Shown piece after piece: positions 6,130 to 7,516 of a stretch of 7,516 nucleotides of DNA. The stretch comes from Thermoleophilia bacterium. GTDB lineage: Bacteria > Actinomycetota > Thermoleophilia > Gaiellales > Gaiellaceae. The position numbers and the translations under genes are program-made. The notes below the pieces were generated by a model that saw only the letters and a program-made list of their open reading frames with translations, was not told the origin of the DNA and made no database searches. The stretch covers positions 1-7,516 of the forward strand of contig JAICYG010000132.1 of the NCBI GenBank assembly GCA_025934335.1. The letters run 5' to 3'. Every line of letters begins with the position of its first letter. Within the stretch, counting starts at the first letter, position 1.

Positions 6130-6797
6130 CCCATCTCCTCGAGGTCGAGCCCGCTCTCGGCGAGCGCCGCGCGCAGCCGGCGGCGGGCGTCGTGAAGTGT
6201 CTTGTAGAGCGCGCCGCGCGTCGTGCCCAGGCGGTCGGCGAGCACGTCGATCGGCACCCCGTTCAGGGCGAGCGCGACGAGGACGCGGTGCTGGTGCGGC
6301 GTCAGCTCCGTGGCGACTGCGATGCGGACGGCGCTGACGAGCTCGGAGCGGGCCGCCGCCTCGTCGGGGGCGGTGCCGCCCGCGAAGAGCTGCCAGCTCT
6401 CGGGCTCGAGCGGCACCTCACGCGCCTGCCACGCGCGCTTCCGCAGCTTCACGGCCGCCTCGAGCAACGCGAACTTGTACGCCCAGGTGGTGAAGCGGCT
6501 CGCGCCCCGGAAGTCGTCGAGCCTGCGCAGGACGCTGACCAGCGCGTCGTCGGCCGCCTCGAGCGCGATGTCGTCGAGCTCGTCGCCGCGCAGGTGCGGC
6601 AGTGTCGGCCGCCGGCGGGCAGTCTCGAAGCGCGCCGCGCGCAAGAGCAACGCGTGGAGCCGTGCCACGGCCGCGTCGTGCGCCGCGCCGGTGGCGCGCA
6701 GGTCCGCGAGCCACGCCCGCGACTCCAGGTCGAGGGGTTCGTCGACGAGGTCGATCACGGCGACCGCCTCGACGCTACCAGCGGCGACGGCCCTCAC
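6126..6797 (-). CDS. ECF-type RNA polymerase sigma factor
   Basis: A 223-aa sigma-70 family protein of the extracytoplasmic-function kind. Region 2 is at about 42-123, with the -10-binding part F96-R-G-A-S-R-F-T-T-W105. Region 4 is at about 160-212, with LTPHQHRVLVALALNGVPIDVLADRLGTTRGALYKTLHDARRRL folding as a helix-turn-helix for -35 recognition (written here only by its residues L165 to L208). The linker between them is about 35 residues (VPLEPESWQLFAGG). The GTG at 6797 overlaps the upstream stop as GTGA and has GAGGAG 5 nt before it. The frame is open up to 7088, but that part is Arg/Pro-rich shadow of the small gene. Region 2.1 has unusual HALLLRAARFETARRR and is preceded by a long 40-residue N-terminus. 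The next gene is its probable anti-sigma partner. Confidence 0.92.
   Translation of the reverse strand: MRAVAAGSVEAVAVIDLVDEPLDLESRAWLADLRATGAAHDAAVARLHALLLRAARFETARRRPTLPHLRGDELDDIALEAADDALVSVLRRLDDFRGASRFTTWAYKFALLEAAVKLRKRAWQAREVPLEPESWQLFAGGTAPDEAAARSELVSAVRIAVATELTPHQHRVLVALALNGVPIDVLADRLGTTRGALYKTLHDARRRLRAALAESGLDLEEMG
6135..6140 (-). promoter_or_regulatory. Ribosome binding site GAGGAG of the anti-sigma gene
   Basis: GAGGAG lies 5 nt before the ATG at 6129, within the sigma gene's final codons. It is the same hexamer and spacing as for the sigma gene, which would favour balanced production of sigma and anti-sigma. Confidence 0.75.
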
Positions 6798-7003
6798 GGA
6801 AGCTCCTCGAGCGGCGAGACGATCCGGACGGCGAGCTCCGGCGGGCAGCCGCGCTCGACCAGCTCGATCAGCACGTGCAGGTCGAAGCGCGGGTCGGCGG
6901 CGAGGAGGCCGGCGAGCGCCGCCGAAAAGCCCGCGTGGAGGAGCTGCTCGCGCCGCCAGCCGCGGACGTCGTCCCTCGTCCGGTCGCGGGTGTCGATGCT
7001 CAT
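6794..7003 (-). CDS. Small conserved-looking protein of unknown function leading the sigma operon
   Basis: A 69-aa soluble protein, charged at the N-terminus (MSIDTRDRTRDDVRGWRR), then a helical core (QLLHAGFSAALAGLLAADPRFDLHVLIELVERGCPPELAVRIV). There is no signal peptide, no membrane helix and only one Cys (in RGCPPELA). I recognise this as a type of short protein seen in actinobacterial genomes, but I know no function for it. Its TGA overlaps the GTG of the sigma gene by 4 nt, and it encodes the sigma gene's GAGGAG in its last codons, so the two are translated in a coupled way. The start at 7003 is the only good ATG; it lacks an obvious ribosome site and follows a GC-rich palindrome. A role in setting sigma output is possible but unsupported beyond position. 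Confidence 0.8.
   Translation of the reverse strand: MSIDTRDRTRDDVRGWRREQLLHAGFSAALAGLLAADPRFDLHVLIELVERGCPPELAVRIVSPLEELP
6803..6808 (-). promoter_or_regulatory. Ribosome binding site GAGGAG of the sigma gene
   Basis: GAGGAG 5 nt before the GTG at 6797 decides the sigma start among many possible in-frame GTGs further upstream. It lies within the codons for E-E near the end of the small protein. Confidence 0.75.
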
Positions 7004-7099
7004 GTACCGGTAGTGCCGCCCGGGCGGCGTTTCTTACCTCGTAAGACTCGCGCACCGGGCGACACGAAGCGTGGTGACTCTCGACCAAGGAGGCACCAC
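7004..7099. promoter_or_regulatory. Divergent promoter region with a series of short dyads
   Basis: This 96-nt spacer separates the sigma cassette (leftward) from the secreted-protein gene (rightward) and must hold both promoters. I see four dyads: TACCGGTA (7005-7012), the perfect 14-bp GCCGCCCGGGCGGC (7015-7028), TCTTAC-CTC-GTAAGA (7032-7046) and CACG-AAG-CGTG (7063-7073). The third, the only AT-containing one with 6-bp arms, is the best operator candidate. No convincing sigma-70 -35/-10 pair was found on either strand, which would fit ECF-dependent promoters. The GC-rich dyad followed by GTTTCTT looks like a terminator on the plus strand, but no plus-strand gene precedes it. Confidence 0.55.
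7087..7093 (+). promoter_or_regulatory. Ribosome binding site AAGGAGG of the secreted-protein gene
   Basis: AAGGAGG 6 nt before the GTG at 7100 is the strongest ribosome site in the window and identifies this GTG as the start of the rightward gene. Confidence 0.85.
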
Positions 7100-7516
7100 G
7101 TGACGCTTACGATCCGCCGCAGCATCCTCCCGATCGCGATGCTCGCAGCCGTCCTGCTCGTTCCGGCAGGCGGCGCGAGCGCCACCGCAGCTCCGGCGCC
7201 CGCGAAGACCGCCGCGTTCCATCAGGCGATGGACCGGCTCTGGGAGGACCACATCACCTGGACGCGCATGGTGATCGTCGACTTCGCCGCCGGCCTGCCC
7301 GACCTGAAGGTCGCCGAGACGCGGCTCCTCCGCAACCAGGCCGACATCGGCAATGCGATCAAGCCGTACTACGGAGCCGCCGCGGGAGCGCAGCTCACGC
7401 ATCTCCTGCGCACGCACATCCTCGAGGCGGTGCCGGTTCTCCAGGCGGCGAAGGCGGGCAACAAGGCGAAGCTCGCCTCCGCCCTCGCCGCCTGGAACGC
7501 GAACGGGCACCAGATC
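7100..7516 (+). CDS. Secreted helical protein of unknown function (3' end outside window)
   Basis: 139 codons are visible with no stop. The GTG start is set by AAGGAGG. Residues 1-28 form a Sec signal peptide: Arg-Arg at 6-7, a hydrophobic core ILPIAMLAAVLLV, and a likely signal peptidase I site after A26-S-A28. The mature part begins with a short Ala/Pro stretch, then helices: FHQAMDRLWEDHITWTRMVI, a segment with RLLRNQADIGNAIKPYYG, LTHLLRTHILEAVPVL and an Ala/Lys-rich helix ending in WNANGHQ. I recognise this WEDHITWTR / NQADIG.AIKPYYG pattern from uncharacterised secreted proteins of actinobacteria and bacilli; no activity is known to me. There are no cysteines in the visible part. It is divergent from the sigma cassette and may be one of its targets (inference). 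Confidence 0.88.
   Translation, partial: MTLTIRRSILPIAMLAAVLLVPAGGASATAAPAPAKTAAFHQAMDRLWEDHITWTRMVIVDFAAGLPDLKVAETRLLRNQADIGNAIKPYYGAAAGAQLTHLLRTHILEAVPVLQAAKAGNKAKLASALAAWNANGHQI

Noticed and set aside
7015..7037. Intrinsic terminator on the plus strand (GC palindrome then GTTTCTT)
   Set aside because: The 14-bp palindrome has no unpaired loop as written, the T-run is interrupted, and no plus-strand gene ends upstream.
6798..7088. N-terminal extension of the sigma factor
   Set aside because: The sequence upstream of GTG 6797 is Arg/Pro-rich shadow of the 69-aa gene, while the ribosome site and GTGA overlap fix the start.
7034..7510. Minus-strand open frame of 158 codons at the right edge
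   Set aside because: It is antisense to the secreted-protein gene, which has a signal peptide and strong ribosome site; the minus frame has no recognisable features.

Overview
This is a high-GC, densely packed window whose style fits an actinobacterium, perhaps of the Thermoleophilia type. That placement is an inference from base composition, GTG starts, 4-nt gene overlaps and protein style; there is no rRNA or other marker gene to fix it. Nine genes lie on the minus strand, and a tenth at the right edge points the other way. No tRNA, rRNA, CRISPR array or insertion sequence was seen.

Read in the direction of transcription (right to left), the first block (7003 to 5911) is a three-gene stress or envelope-signalling cassette. 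It holds a small soluble protein of 69 aa, an ECF-type sigma factor and a 72-aa zinc-finger (HxxxCxxC) anti-sigma protein. They are joined by 4-nt start/stop overlaps, and the second and third genes each have a clear GAGGAG ribosome site. Next, after 11 nt (or 23 nt if the ATG start is used), come a winged-helix regulator with a cysteine-rich C-terminal domain (COG2345/SufR-like) and a small integral-membrane methyltransferase of the ICMT/PEMT type, linked by a TGATG junction.

A 55-nt gap (4688-4742) then holds a TATACT -10 candidate and a perfect 16-bp palindrome, TTGACGTTAACGTCAA. Together they look like the regulated promoter of the next operon. That operon is a 12-TM DHA1-type exporter, a 14-TM DHA2-type transporter, a UlaG-like metallo-beta-lactamase-fold hydrolase and a second DHA2-type transporter that runs off the left edge. 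All junctions in it are 4-nt overlaps (GTGA, ATGA, GTGA), so the four proteins are probably made together. The two DHA2 genes are tandem paralogues, about 80% identical in protein by hand count and colinear without net indels, with the hydrolase gene between them.

At the right edge, a divergent gene (7100 to beyond 7516) with a strong AAGGAGG site encodes a secreted alpha-helical protein of unknown function. The 96-nt divergent spacer contains a series of short dyads and must carry the promoters of both the sigma cassette and the secreted gene.

The most interesting points are the efflux/hydrolase operon with its duplicated transporter and palindromic operator, the loss in both DHA2 copies of residues typical of drug:proton antiporters, and the sigma/anti-sigma cassette led by an unnamed small protein and facing a secreted-protein gene.
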